64,000 nucleotides of DNA from UBA6398 sp963660485 (GCA_963660485.1 CAVKYH010000002.1:124001-188000); one strand, 5' to 3'. Counted from the first letter of the stretch, positions 1 through 9,336 are shown. Notes: generated by a model from the letters alone, not told the origin. Translations and numbers: made by a program.

Positions 1-1569
1 CTCTTTGCGGGCATTCTGCTAGGACATATCTACAAGGCGCTCTTGCCCGAAAGCGACTATGCGTGCCCGATAGAGGTGCTCAGTTTTATGCAAGACTTCG
101 GGCTCATGCTCTTTGTCTATTGCGTGGGTCTGCAGGTAGGTCCCTCGTTTTTTGAGAGCTTCAAAAAAGGCGGCATGAGGCTCAATATGCTCGCCGTGGG
201 GCTTGTGCTACTCAATGTGGCGGTGATGCTTGCTCTCTACTACCTTTGCTTCGACACCACAAACCCCAACAATCTGCCTATGATGGTGGGCGTATTGTTC
301 GGAGCCGTAACCAACACCCCCGGTCTCGGAGCTGCCAACGAAGCTCTCTCAACAGCTTTCCACGGCGCGGTGCCTCAGATTGCCAACGGCTATGCCTGCG
401 CATATCCGCTCGGCGTGTTGGGTATCATCGGAGCCACGGTGATGATACGGTATATATGCCACGTGAACCTGAAAAAGGAAAACGAAAATTTTGAACACGA
501 GAGCAACGACAATGAAAACGTGAAACCGCATTCCATGTCGCTCGTAGTTACAAACCATGCGCTTTCGGGCAAGAATATGGAGACTGTGCGTACGTTCTTG
601 GGCCGAAACCTTGTGTGCACCACCATACTTCGCGGCAACGAATTCATAATCCCTGACCGCAATATCAAGATTCAGGACGGCGACAAGCTGAACATTGTGT
701 GCGCCGAGGAAGATGCCGAAGCTATCGAGGCATTTATCGGTAGCGAAGTGGAGGTTGACTGGGAGCCCAAGGACGAACCGGTAATCTCGCGCCGTATTGT
801 TGTAACCCGCAACGAAGTAAACGGAAAAACCCTCGGACAACTTAATTTCAATGTGCTCTTCGGTGTGAACATCACGCGTGTTACACGTTCCGGTCTCGAG
901 TTTTTTGCAAAAAGCGGCCTTCGCCTTCAAATCGGCGACCGTGTGAATGTTGTCGGTCCGCAAGACGCAGTGCGCCAGGTGGCAGACCGTCTTGGCAACT
1001 CGCTCAAACGTCTCGACCACCCCAATGTGAGCGCGCTCTTCATCGGAATACTTCTCGGCGTATTGCTCGGCAGTCTTCCCATTGCCCTTCCCGGTATGCC
1101 CGCCCCCGTACGTCTTGGTCTCGCCGGCGGCCCTCTAATCGTTGCAATACTCATCGGAAGCATGGGATATAAGGTACACATCGTTTCATATACCACAACG
1201 AGTGCAAACCTATTCTTGCGTGAAGTGGGACTCGTGCTGTTCCTCGCAGCCGTAGGCATCAAGGCCGGCGCAGGGTTCTGGCAAACGGTTGTGGCAGGCG
1301 ACGGAGTGAAATATGTATGGACCGGATTCCTGATAACAGTGATTCCTATTCTAATCATAGGCATTATCGCACGACTGAAATACAAGATAAACTATTTTGT
1401 GCTTGCCGGTGTGATTTCGGGTGCAACCACCGATCCCCCAGCATTGGCTTTCGCCAACGCCACAGCAGGCAATGACGCCCCCGCAATAGGATATTCCACA
1501 GTTTATCCGCTCACAATGTTCCTTAGAATTCTCACCGCGCAGATTCTTATACTTTTCTTCTGCTCGTAG
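1..1569 (+). CDS. AspT/YidE/YbjL-type transporter, 5' end cut off by the window
   Basis: The frame is open from base 1, so the gene starts upstream; the TTG at 43 is internal. What is visible: hydrophobic helices, then two TrkA-C (RCK-C) like domains in tandem at about residues 175-245 and 255-330 of the visible protein, then a second block of about five membrane segments ending close to the C-terminus. This two-halves-plus-central-TrkA_C layout is that of the aspartate-alanine exchanger (AspT/YidE) family, inner-membrane anion antiporters of about 550 residues. The substrate cannot be read from sequence. It ends with TAG and is followed by an intrinsic terminator. Confidence 0.88.
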   Translation, partial: LFAGILLGHIYKALLPESDYACPIEVLSFMQDFGLMLFVYCVGLQVGPSFFESFKKGGMRLNMLAVGLVLLNVAVMLALYYLCFDTTNPNNLPMMVGVLFGAVTNTPGLGAANEALSTAFHGAVPQIANGYACAYPLGVLGIIGATVMIRYICHVNLKKENENFEHESNDNENVKPHSMSLVVTNHALSGKNMETVRTFLGRNLVCTTILRGNEFIIPDRNIKIQDGDKLNIVCAEEDAEAIEAFIGSEVEVDWEPKDEPVISRRIVVTRNEVNGKTLGQLNFNVLFGVNITRVTRSGLEFFAKSGLRLQIGDRVNVVGPQDAVRQVADRLGNSLKRLDHPNVSALFIGILLGVLLGSLPIALPGMPAPVRLGLAGGPLIVAILIGSMGYKVHIVSYTTTSANLFLREVGLVLFLAAVGIKAGAGFWQTVVAGDGVKYVWTGFLITVIPILIIGIIARLKYKINYFVLAGVISGATTDPPALAFANATAGNDAPAIGYSTVYPLTMFLRILTAQILILFFCS

Positions 1570-1592
1570 CAAAGGAATTTTCAAAATACAAC

Positions 1593-1632
1593 CCGCCCGA
1601 TTCTGGAACTTTCCCGAGTTGGGCGGTTTTTT
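1593..1632 (+). terminator. Intrinsic terminator after the AspT-like gene
   Basis: CCGCCC (1593-1598) pairs with GGGCGG (1621-1626) and is followed directly by a run of six T. It lies 25 bases after the stop codon. Confidence 0.7.
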
Positions 1633-1662
1633 GTTGCAACCCGTTTTTCGGAGATGCGATGT

Positions 1663-1735
1663 CCGAAAAACGAGGTCTGACCAAATTTAAATTCCGGGCC
1701 ACCAAATTTAAATTAGATGCCTTGGAATTTTTAGC
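1663..1735. repeat. 21-bp-phased three-head element 1
   Basis: 73 bp. Heads AGGTCTGACCA (1673), CCGGGCCACCA (1694) and AGATGCCTTGG (1715) are separated by AATTTAAATT spacers. The outer spacers are CCGAAAAACG and AATTTTTAGC. It lies between two co-directional genes. With the flanking terminator and promoter it accounts for most of the 380-base gap at 1570-1949. Confidence 0.85.
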
Positions 1736-1894
1736 ATACCCCATGCAGGGGAAAAAATAAGAGTCAAGGGCAAAACAGACGGGCTTGATTTTGAAAACAA
1801 AGCCGCCCCGGAATTTTGCAGACTAAATAACGTTGCAATTTTGCGTTTTTTATTTCGATGTAAATCCCGGGGTGTGAATTAGAGGTAGGCAATG

Positions 1895-1924
1895 TTGTTT
1901 TTTAAAAGGTTTTTTTTAACTTTG
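1895..1924 (+). promoter_or_regulatory. Bacteroidales promoter for the PiT transporter
   Basis: A -7 box TAACTTTG (1917-1924) matches TAnnTTTG. A TTG at 1895-1897, 19 bases upstream, is a plausible partial -33 element. The start codon lies 25 bases downstream. Confidence 0.65.
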
Positions 1925-1949
1925 CGCCCGTAACTCCAGACCTTCCTCA

Positions 1950-4187
1950 ATGGAATATCTTTATTTAGGTGTAATAATCTTTATTTTTTCGTTGGCGTGC
2001 TATGACCTCACGGCAGGTGTATCGACCGATGCAGGCAACTTCCTTAGCGCAGCCATAGGTTCAAAGGCATCAAAATTGCCGTTGGTATTTGCAGTAGCCG
2101 CAGTGGGAATTTTCGTAGGCGCTATCACGTCGAACGGAATGATGGACATCGCGCGGCACGGCATTCTCAATCCCGACTATTACTATTTCAATGAAGTGAT
2201 ATGTATATTTCTTGCCGTCGGGGTGAGTGATGTTATTCTGCTTGACATATTCAATACGTTGGGAATGCCCACTTCGTCCACCGTTTCTATGGTTTTCGAA
2301 CTTCTGGGAGGCAGCACCGCGCTTGCGATAGTGAAGATACTGCACAATCCAGAGCTTAGTTACGCAAATCTAATCAATACCGACAAGGCGCTGTCGATTA
2401 TCCTTGGAATTTTCCTTTCCGTAGCAATTGCGTTTGTCTTTGGTTTGGTGGTGATGTGGCTTGCCCGCGTAACGTTCACGTTCAAGTATCGCAACCGGAG
2501 CCGTTGGGCTGTGGGCATATTCGGCGGAATTTCAATTACGGCAATCATGTATTTCCTTTTGGTGGCCGGATTGGGAAAATCATCGTTCATGACTCCCGAT
2601 CTGCGCGATGCCATTGAAACAAACAAGATGACAATTCTGTGGGGAAGCCTTATAATTTTCGCGATAGTATCGCAGGTGTTGGATCTTCTCAAAGTAAATA
2701 TTTTCCGTGTCATAGTATTGTTCGGCACATTTGCGTTGGCAATGGCTTTTGCGGGCAACGATCTCGTAAACTTCATCGGCGTGCCGCTCGCAGCTCTGTC
2801 GTCGTATCAATATTATCTTGAAGCGGGTGCGGGAGATCCGGCGCAATTCTGCGTGAGCCGCCTGCACGAAACGGCACATACCCCGATTTATTTCCTCTTT
2901 GCCGCCGGCGCGATAATGGTGTTTGCCCTCATCACGTCGAAAAAGGCGCGCAAAGTGATAAATACCTCTGTAAGTCTTTCAAGGCAGGACGCCGGCGAAG
3001 AGATATTCAGTTCCTCGAGAATTGCACGCTCCACAGTTCGCAGCGCAATGAATATTTCCAACACGGTAAACAATTGGGTGCCGTCGAGAATCAAGAACTG
3101 GGTGAACAAACGCTTCTACAACGACGATGTAGTGCTTCCCGAAGGGGCGGCGTTTGACATGGTGCGTGCGGCAGTGAACCTTGTGCTTGCGGGACTGCTT
3201 ATCATCATCGGCACATCGCTTCAACTTCCGCTTTCCACCACATATGTTGCGTTTATGGTGGCTATGGGTAGCTCCCTTGCCGACAGGGCGTGGGGACGAG
3301 ATACGGCGGTGTACAGAATCACGGGCGTAATTTCCGTAATAGGCGGTTGGTTTATCACGGCAGGTGCGGCTTTCATTCTCTGTTTCTGCATGTCGTTGTT
3401 CATGTTCTACGTTGGCCCGGTGGCGATGGTGATTGCCGTTACGCTTGTGGTGCTTATCATCATAAGGAACAACCGTGTATTCAAAAAGCGCGAGGCTAAC
3501 GAAAACAAGGACCAGGTTTTCCGCCGCCTTATAAAGGCTACCGACAAAGCGGAAATACGGGAACTTCTCGGCGAACACATCAAAACAAACCAGGTGGAGG
3601 TTCTTGACTTTGCGAGAAACAATTACCTGCAAATCATAAACGGCCTTACAAACAATGACTACAAGACTATTCACCGGGCAGCAAATGATCTTGACCAGGA
3701 AAAGAGTCTTTGGAAAAAGATGCGCCGCAAGGAACTTATAGGAATGCGGAAGATTGACTATCTTACGGCTGTGGAGAAAAATACATGGTTCCATCTTGGC
3801 AGCAACAGCATTTCTCAGATTATATACTGCCTGAAACGTATTTCCGATCCCTGTCTTGAGCATGTCGACAACAACTTTACGCCGCTTCCGCAGGTTTTGA
3901 TTGACGAATTCGAACCGGTGAAAAAAGTGGCTATCGAGACTATCGACGAGGCGCACCGCATGATATACAACCGTGATTTCGAGAAAGCCGACTTGTTTAT
4001 GGTCAAAGCCAACGAGGCACGGCATACTCTCTCGGCTCTTCGCGACCGCCAGATGTTGAGAATGCAGAGCGAGGAGGGCAACCTGCGTATCGAAATCCTT
4101 TATCTCAATACATTGCAGGAAACACAGGAACTTATTTCCACGGTGCGCCACCTGCTTCGCGCGAGTCGCCATTTCTTTGCCGTATAA
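1950..4187 (+). CDS. PiT-family inorganic phosphate transporter with C-terminal PhoU-like (DUF47) region
   Basis: A 745-residue inner-membrane protein. Both halves carry the PHO4/PiT signature: the N-terminal repeat has DAGNFLSAAIGSKAS and GMPTSSTVSMV; the second repeat, near residue 430, has LPLSTTYVAFMVAMGSSLADRAWG. About ten to twelve hydrophobic segments are visible. From about residue 520 the protein becomes charged and helical, as in the cytoplasmic PhoU/DUF47-like tail found on Bacteroidales PiT proteins of similar length. It should take up phosphate with a coupling cation. The start is supported by the promoter 25 bases upstream. The HD gene follows after 24 bases, so they are probably co-transcribed. 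Confidence 0.92.
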   Translation: MEYLYLGVIIFIFSLACYDLTAGVSTDAGNFLSAAIGSKASKLPLVFAVAAVGIFVGAITSNGMMDIARHGILNPDYYYFNEVICIFLAVGVSDVILLDIFNTLGMPTSSTVSMVFELLGGSTALAIVKILHNPELSYANLINTDKALSIILGIFLSVAIAFVFGLVVMWLARVTFTFKYRNRSRWAVGIFGGISITAIMYFLLVAGLGKSSFMTPDLRDAIETNKMTILWGSLIIFAIVSQVLDLLKVNIFRVIVLFGTFALAMAFAGNDLVNFIGVPLAALSSYQYYLEAGAGDPAQFCVSRLHETAHTPIYFLFAAGAIMVFALITSKKARKVINTSVSLSRQDAGEEIFSSSRIARSTVRSAMNISNTVNNWVPSRIKNWVNKRFYNDDVVLPEGAAFDMVRAAVNLVLAGLLIIIGTSLQLPLSTTYVAFMVAMGSSLADRAWGRDTAVYRITGVISVIGGWFITAGAAFILCFCMSLFMFYVGPVAMVIAVTLVVLIIIRNNRVFKKREANENKDQVFRRLIKATDKAEIRELLGEHIKTNQVEVLDFARNNYLQIINGLTNNDYKTIHRAANDLDQEKSLWKKMRRKELIGMRKIDYLTAVEKNTWFHLGSNSISQIIYCLKRISDPCLEHVDNNFTPLPQVLIDEFEPVKKVAIETIDEAHRMIYNRDFEKADLFMVKANEARHTLSALRDRQMLRMQSEEGNLRIEILYLNTLQETQELISTVRHLLRASRHFFAV

Positions 4188-4211
4188 CCCTTTCTTGAAA
4201 TTCTTACAACG

Positions 4212-4709
4212 ATGATCAGACAGCACGCAAGGCTCGTAGCCGCGATGATAAAGTATGACAAAGGCGATGCGCCCCGCATACAGCATTTCATGAAGGTTCA
4301 CGATTTTGCCATAACCATCGCAAGGCTCGAGAACGTGGACGATGTAACGGCCTATGTGCTCGAAGCGGCGGCGATACTCCATGATGTGGGAATACATGCG
4401 AGCGAACAGAAATACGGCAATTGCAGCGGAAAACATCAGGAGGAACTCGGGCCGGACGAGGCGCGCAAGGTTTTTGACGAAGTGGGAGGATATTCTGCCG
4501 ATGTGGTGGAACGCGTGTGTTTCCTCATAGCTCATCATCATACCTACGACAATGTTGACGGCATCGACTGGCAGATTTTGCTCGAGGCCGATTTCCTTGT
4601 AAATTCGTTCGAAGACAATCTCGCGCCCGAGGCTATCCGTAGATTCCGCGACAAGGTTTTCAAGACTCCGACGGGCATACAGTTGCTCAACGATATGTTC
4701 GCGTTGTAG
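4212..4709 (+). CDS. HD-domain phosphohydrolase
   Basis: A 165-residue soluble protein. The HD superfamily metal ligands are visible: H30 (KVHDFA), H57-D58 (AAILHDVG), a histidine run at 108-110 (AHHHTYD) and D127 (LLEADFLVNSF). Family members hydrolyse phosphoester bonds, often of nucleotides, but the substrate cannot be named. It sits 24 bases after the phosphate transporter and probably shares its transcript, which weakly suggests a link to phosphate or nucleotide metabolism (inference only). The repeat element at 4744 lies just after the stop. Confidence 0.85.
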   Translation: MIRQHARLVAAMIKYDKGDAPRIQHFMKVHDFAITIARLENVDDVTAYVLEAAAILHDVGIHASEQKYGNCSGKHQEELGPDEARKVFDEVGGYSADVVERVCFLIAHHHTYDNVDGIDWQILLEADFLVNSFEDNLAPEAIRRFRDKVFKTPTGIQLLNDMFAL

Positions 4710-4743
4710 CAATATTTGACGCCGAAAAAACTACTCGGCATCT

Positions 4744-4816
4744 CGTAAAAACTCCGGGCCACCAAATTTAAATTCCGACGCATCTAATTTAAATTAGATG
4801 CGTCGGAGTTTTTTGC
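4744..4816. repeat. 21-bp-phased three-head element 2
   Basis: 73 bp. Heads CCGGGCCACCA, CCGACGCATCT and AGATGCGTCGG with AATTTAAATT spacers. The outer spacers CGTAAAAACT and AGTTTTTTGC are inverted relative to each other. Heads 2 and 3 are exact reverse complements, so a transcript would fold into a long perfect hairpin ending in T-rich sequence. The head content equals the reverse complement of element 9. Confidence 0.9.
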
Positions 4817-4903
4817 GATATGCCATATTATTTTTCTATGTGGTATACAGGCTTTTAGGAAAAGCACTTTAAGCACCATGCAGCAAACTCAAAACAAATT
4901 CGT

Positions 4904-4911
4904 ACCTTTGC
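4904..4911 (+). promoter_or_regulatory. -7 box for the DUF2851 gene
   Basis: TACCTTTG matches the Bacteroidales -7 consensus and lies 20 bases before the ATG at 4932. It falls inside the longer reading frame that begins at 4878, which argues that the ATG at 4932 is the true start. Confidence 0.55.
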
Positions 4912-4931
4912 TACATTTAAGAAACCCGAAC

Positions 4932-6242
4932 ATGGAGCGCCTACTTCACTACACTTGGCAAAACAAACTCTATCCCGCCGGAAAACTAACGACCACCGAC
5001 GGAACTCCGCTCGAGATAATCACGCCCGGAGTGCACAACCATGATGCCGGCCCCGACTTCATAGGCAGCGTGGTGAAGATAGGAGGCACGGAATTTGCCG
5101 GAAACGTGGAAATCCACCGGCGCAGCAGCGACTGGAACCGACACCGCCACGACGGGGACGCGAAATACCGCAACATTGTGCTGCATGTAGTGGCCGAAGC
5201 CGATACCGAAGTGTTTTGTATGGGACGAAAACTACCGCAATTCGTGATGCAGGTGCCGAAATATGTGGAGGAAAATTATTCTGTGCTGCAAAGCGAGGAA
5301 CGTTTTCCGCCTTGCTGGAGAAAGATACCGCTTGTCGAACGTATAAAAGTGGAAAACTGGCTCTCGGCATTGCATGTGAAACGCCTCGAAACCAAAATCA
5401 CGCGCATCTTCGAGTGTCTCGACCGGTGTGAACACGATTGGGAACGCGTTTGCTTCATTACAGTGGCGCGCAACTTCGGTTTCGGAATAAACGGCGACGC
5501 CTTTGAGGAGTGGGCCTACAATGTTCCGCTCAACGCCGCGGCAAAACATCGCGACAGCATCTTTCAGATAGAAGCCCTTTTCCTGGGTCAGGCAGGCCTT
5601 TTGCAACCCCATGCCCAGCCCGACAAGTATCGCGAAACCGCTGAGGCGGAGCAATGGTTCGGAAAACTGGCCGCCGAATATTCTTTTCTCGCACATAAAT
5701 TCTCCCTAAGCCCCATGCCTGTGGAACATTGGAAACTGCTCCGCACGCGACCGCAGAATTTCCCGCATATCCGCCTTTCGCAACTCGCAGGTCTGTTTGC
5801 CAGAAACGCCATATCGCTTGCCGCGCTCACGGCGCCCGGTACGCTGCGCGAAGTAAGGAAGCGAATGCAGACCGAAGCCACGGAATATTGGCACACACAC
5901 TATCTTTTCGGTTGCCCGAGCCCGCAGGGAGACAAAAGCCTCTCTTCCCGTTCGCTCAATCTGCTTGTGCTCAATTCCGTTGTGCCGCTGCTTTTTGCCT
6001 ACGGGCGATATCGGGGCGAAACCGACTATGAAGAGCGTTCGCTGCAACTCTTCTCGTCTATCCCTCCGGAAGACAACTTCATTACGAGAACCTGGAAAGA
6101 ACTCGGGATAACGGCACGCTCGGCCGCCGATTCCCAAGCCCTTATTCATCTTAAAAGCAACTATTGCGACCGCAGGGACTGTCTGCGGTGCTGTTTCGGA
6201 CATGAATACCTCAAAGTGCCGCAAGGCGCAGAATTGATATGA
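4932..6242 (+). CDS. DUF2851 family protein
   Basis: A 436-residue soluble protein of the Bacteroidota-specific DUF2851 family, with no known biochemical role. The N-terminus MERLLHYTWQNKLYP matches the usual start of the family, so I use the ATG at 4932 rather than the in-frame ATG 18 codons upstream; a -7 promoter box between the two supports this. Visible features are the conserved NHDAGPDFIGSVVKIGG stretch, a charged region with GNVEIHRRSSDWNRHRHD, and a cysteine-rich end (NYCDRRDCLRCCFGHEYL) that could bind metal. The thioesterase and dprA follow closely, suggesting one operon. Confidence 0.85.
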   Translation: MERLLHYTWQNKLYPAGKLTTTDGTPLEIITPGVHNHDAGPDFIGSVVKIGGTEFAGNVEIHRRSSDWNRHRHDGDAKYRNIVLHVVAEADTEVFCMGRKLPQFVMQVPKYVEENYSVLQSEERFPPCWRKIPLVERIKVENWLSALHVKRLETKITRIFECLDRCEHDWERVCFITVARNFGFGINGDAFEEWAYNVPLNAAAKHRDSIFQIEALFLGQAGLLQPHAQPDKYRETAEAEQWFGKLAAEYSFLAHKFSLSPMPVEHWKLLRTRPQNFPHIRLSQLAGLFARNAISLAALTAPGTLREVRKRMQTEATEYWHTHYLFGCPSPQGDKSLSSRSLNLLVLNSVVPLLFAYGRYRGETDYEERSLQLFSSIPPEDNFITRTWKELGITARSAADSQALIHLKSNYCDRRDCLRCCFGHEYLKVPQGAELI

Positions 6243-6257
6243 CTTTATTTTTTGATT

Positions 6258-6677
6258 ATGAACAGAAAACCCGAATATATCTACGAACTTAAAATGGAGG
6301 TGCGCGATTATGAATGCGACCTGCAGGGAATTGTGAACAATGCCAATTATCAGCACTACACCGAGCACACGCGACACATGTTTCTGCACACATTGGGAAT
6401 GAGTTTTGCGGAGATGCACAATAGCGGAACCGATGCCGTGGTGGCGCAAATCAATATGCGTTTCAAATCGCCGCTTCATAGCGACGACGAATTCGTTAAC
6501 CGTCTGGCTTTTGAGCGTGATGGGCTGCGCTATGTGTTTTATCAGGATATTTTCCGCCTGCCCGATGACAAAATGGTCTTCAGCAGTAAAGTCGATGTGG
6601 TATGTCTGGTAAACGGGAAACTTGGCGAGTGTCGCGAGCTCGATGAAAAAATAGCCGAGTTCTGCAAGGCAAAATGA
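6258..6677 (+). CDS. Acyl-CoA thioesterase, 4HBT (hotdog) family
   Basis: A 139-residue hotdog-fold protein. Residues after the start (MEVRDYECDLQGIVNNANY) carry the 4HBT signature, D-x-x-G-I-V-x-N-x-x-Y, in which the aspartate is the catalytic residue of the YbgC/FcbC type. It probably hydrolyses acyl-CoA or acyl-ACP thioesters in the cytoplasm; the chain length is unknown. I use the ATG at 6258; a TTG two codons upstream gives a slightly longer frame. It starts 15 bases after DUF2851 and overlaps dprA by four bases (ATGA), so translation is likely coupled. Confidence 0.88.
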   Translation: MNRKPEYIYELKMEVRDYECDLQGIVNNANYQHYTEHTRHMFLHTLGMSFAEMHNSGTDAVVAQINMRFKSPLHSDDEFVNRLAFERDGLRYVFYQDIFRLPDDKMVFSSKVDVVCLVNGKLGECRELDEKIAEFCKAK

Positions 6678-7795
6678 TTTCGCAGGAGACTCTTTGCAAC
6701 ATGGCGCTTGCCGTGGCCCTGAAATACGCTCCGGCAAATGCGCTCGACCTTTGGCGTGCCGCCGGAAGCGGGAAAGCGGTGTGGGACAACCGACATAATA
6801 TTTCCGACATCATACCTTCGGCTTCGCGAAAACTGAAGGAAACGCTGCAAAACCTCGAAAGCGCGATGCAAAAAGCCGAGAAGGAAGCCGAATATGCCGA
6901 GAGCAAGGGTATCAAATGCCTTTCAATCGGCGACAAATCCTATCCCTCGCGTTTGAAAGGCTGTTGCGATGCTCCGCTGGTGCTTTTCGCGCTCGGCAAA
7001 TGCGACCTCAACGCGCGCAGAATAGTTTCGGTTGTGGGCACAAGGCATTGCAGCGAATACGGAAAGGACATCTGCGCCACTTTGACCCGCGAACTCTCCG
7101 CAATAGCCCCCGGAACTTTGATTATAAGCGGCCTCGCCTACGGGATAGACATCAACGCGCATCGCGGAGCGCTTGCCGCCGGATTGCCTACGGTTGGAGT
7201 TCTGGCTCACGGGCTTGACAGGATTTATCCCACGCTTCACCGCGAAACGGCAAGGCAGATGCTCGAAACGGGCGGGCTTGTTACGGAATTTACAACGGGC
7301 ACAAATCCTGACAAACAGAACTTCGTGCGCCGCAACCGCATTATCGCCGGGCTTGCCGACGTTACCGTGGTGGTGGAAAGCGCTGCAAAAGGCGGGGGAC
7401 TCATCACCGCGTCGGTTGCAGACAGTTACGGACGCGAGGTATGCGCTTTCCCGGGAAGGATAAGAGACGAATTTTCCACGGGGTGCAACAGGCTGATAAT
7501 GGAAAACAAGGCGCGAATGATTACATCGGCCGAAGATTTGGTGAAAGCCCTTGGGTGGGAAGACAAGTCAAACCCTGCCGCAACTGTTCCCGTTGAACTT
7601 GAACTTTTCCCCGACCTAAACGCCGAGGAACAGAAGATTGTAGATGCTTTGGAGGGTTGCGACGGAAAACAAATCAATCTCCTCACGATGGAGACCGACA
7701 TTCCGGTGAGCAGACTCATGTCTGTGCTTTTTGAATTGGAGATGAGGGGAATTGTAAGGAGTCTCAACGGTGCGCGATACCGTTTGAACCGCTGA
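6674..7795 (+). CDS. dprA: DNA-processing protein DprA
   Basis: A 373-residue protein with the DprA/Smf Rossmann-like core: VVGTRHCSEYG near residue 120, SGLAYGIDINAHRGAL near 153, then VVVESAAKGGGLITA and FPGRI near 230-260. A helical N-terminal region precedes the core and a DprA-type winged-helix region closes the protein (about 310-373). DprA binds single-stranded DNA and loads RecA during uptake of foreign DNA. The gene is widespread even in bacteria not known to be naturally competent. It overlaps the thioesterase by four bases and ends before a terminator shared with the convergent dipeptidase gene. Confidence 0.96.
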   Translation: MISQETLCNMALAVALKYAPANALDLWRAAGSGKAVWDNRHNISDIIPSASRKLKETLQNLESAMQKAEKEAEYAESKGIKCLSIGDKSYPSRLKGCCDAPLVLFALGKCDLNARRIVSVVGTRHCSEYGKDICATLTRELSAIAPGTLIISGLAYGIDINAHRGALAAGLPTVGVLAHGLDRIYPTLHRETARQMLETGGLVTEFTTGTNPDKQNFVRRNRIIAGLADVTVVVESAAKGGGLITASVADSYGREVCAFPGRIRDEFSTGCNRLIMENKARMITSAEDLVKALGWEDKSNPAATVPVELELFPDLNAEEQKIVDALEGCDGKQINLLTMETDIPVSRLMSVLFELEMRGIVRSLNGARYRLNR

Positions 7796-7808
7796 ACATC
7801 GGAATACG

Positions 7809-7849
7809 AAAAAACGGCAACGGGAATGTTTTCTCCTGCTGCCGTTTTT
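7809..7849. terminator. Bidirectional terminator between dprA and the C69 dipeptidase
   Basis: The left arm AAAAAACGGCA (7809-7819) pairs with TGCCGTTTTT (7840-7849). A-rich and T-rich outer arms make it usable from both convergent genes. Confidence 0.8.
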
Positions 7850-7865
7850 GTTGGTTTTATAAGGG

Positions 7866-9311
7866 TTATGCCCCGTGGAAGAGGTATTCCTTTTGAATGT
7901 CTATCGTGAGCTGTGTGAACAGTTTCTCAACCAATGCGTCTGTAACCTCGAGGGCGTGCGTCAGAAGTCTGTCGGAAAATTCCTGAAGCATGTCCTGCGC
8001 GCGAAGCGGCTGCGACTTCACAACCCGCATATACTCTTCCTCGAATTCTTTCTGCCTTTCGTCGTTTTCGGCCTCGAGTTTCGCGTAGGTTTCCTTGATT
8101 ATCGGAGCGTAGGCATTGTAGTTCACCATTCCGAGAGCCTGCACTTTGCGGAATTTCCAGTATGCAGAACTTTCGCTTGACGTTCCGTTGCCGATGGTAT
8201 AGGCTTTCGGGAACGACTTCACGCCTTCGTAGAGCGGGAGAAAGACTCCCAAATCGGCCATTCCCTCTGCCACATGGTTTACGCAGCCTATTGCTTGCGG
8301 CAGCCAGGGTCTTACTTGCAGGATATGCGTCTGTGTGGTGCGGAATATCGACACGGGGCGGAACGGTTCCTTTGGATTGCTATGCAGATAGGGGTCGTGC
8401 TCGCTGTTGTCGTAGTGAAAACGGAATGCGTCGCGCACCATTGCCAGGCTTATGGGCTTGTCGGCCTTTGCAAACACGGGGAAGGTGTTTTTGGTTACGT
8501 CTTGTTTCAACGACGGCGTAAAGAGTCCTTGCAGTCCCCATACTCGCGGATAATCATAAGTAACGTCGCCGCCGCCGTCGTGGGAATAGGCTTCATGAAA
8601 GTCGAATGCGCCGTCTTTGGGACTGTAAAGATTGTTTTTCACGGCAAATTCTATCAAATCGGCAGAGGCAAGGAAATTTTCCTTGTCGGCTGGGTCGTAT
8701 TCGCGAAAGCGGCTTTGGTTTCCCGTAACGAAATACATGTCTTCGGGCATGCGACATGCGAGCCAACGATGTCCCGCGGCGGTTTCCAGATACCACTGTT
8801 CCTTGGAGTCGACAAAGCTTATGCCGTAGCCTTCGGCCGAGCCGTATTTTTCGATAAGGCTTCCCAGCCGTTCCACACCCTCTCTTGCGGTGCTTATATA
8901 CGGCAGCACGATGTTGAACACGCTGTTTTCGGCCACTCCCGACTCAACAAGCGGGTCGGCTTCAAGGGCTTTGTCGTTGCTGAATATGCTTTCGGTGGAA
9001 CTCATGCCCACGCCGCGGGTGTTAAATCCCGCGCTGCCCCAATGGTTGGGCAGATGATAAGGTGCAAGTGCCTTGTAGCCGAACATCTTCTTGGGCAGAG
9101 GACAACGGAAACTGCTGTCGCGAGCAACAAACTCCTCCGGGCCGTTGTCGGTGTCCTCGTAAACTTCAAAATTCTTTGCAAACAATGCGTCCCAGTCTTC
9201 AGAACGCGAACATATCATCGAACCGTCGTCGGTTTGTTTGCGGCCTACGAGTATCGACGTACATTCTGACGGGGCGCATGCCCCGATTCCTGTTTTGTTA
9301 ATGCTTTTCAT
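7866..9311 (-). CDS. C69-family dipeptidase
   Basis: A 481-residue member of peptidase family C69 (PepDA-like). These are N-terminal-nucleophile enzymes: the cysteine of ECTSILVG (C17) is expected to become the N-terminal catalytic residue after a short propeptide is removed. Other family stretches are GMSSTESIFSND near 100 and ISFVDSKEQWYLETAAGHRW near 165, continuing to VTGNQSRF. No clear signal peptide is visible, so it is probably cytoplasmic or periplasmic after atypical export. It would cleave dipeptides with broad specificity. A -7 box (9337-9344) stands 26 bases upstream of the start, and the gene converges on dprA. Confidence 0.9.
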   Translation of the reverse strand: MKSINKTGIGACAPSECTSILVGRKQTDDGSMICSRSEDWDALFAKNFEVYEDTDNGPEEFVARDSSFRCPLPKKMFGYKALAPYHLPNHWGSAGFNTRGVGMSSTESIFSNDKALEADPLVESGVAENSVFNIVLPYISTAREGVERLGSLIEKYGSAEGYGISFVDSKEQWYLETAAGHRWLACRMPEDMYFVTGNQSRFREYDPADKENFLASADLIEFAVKNNLYSPKDGAFDFHEAYSHDGGGDVTYDYPRVWGLQGLFTPSLKQDVTKNTFPVFAKADKPISLAMVRDAFRFHYDNSEHDPYLHSNPKEPFRPVSIFRTTQTHILQVRPWLPQAIGCVNHVAEGMADLGVFLPLYEGVKSFPKAYTIGNGTSSESSAYWKFRKVQALGMVNYNAYAPIIKETYAKLEAENDERQKEFEEEYMRVVKSQPLRAQDMLQEFSDRLLTHALEVTDALVEKLFTQLTIDIQKEYLFHGA

Positions 9312-9336
9312 GATGAAATGACATTTGAATTCCTTA

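Noticed and set aside
2979..4712. 577-codon open frame on the minus strand
   Set aside because: It runs antisense through the PiT transporter and the HD gene, both of which have clear motifs. Its translation has no recognisable family and the composition of a shadow frame.
4878..4931. Upstream start for DUF2851
   Set aside because: A -7 box lies inside this stretch, and the family N-terminus begins at the ATG at 4932.
8274..9269. 331-codon open frame on the plus strand
   Set aside because: It is antisense to the C69 dipeptidase, whose catalytic and family motifs are clear.
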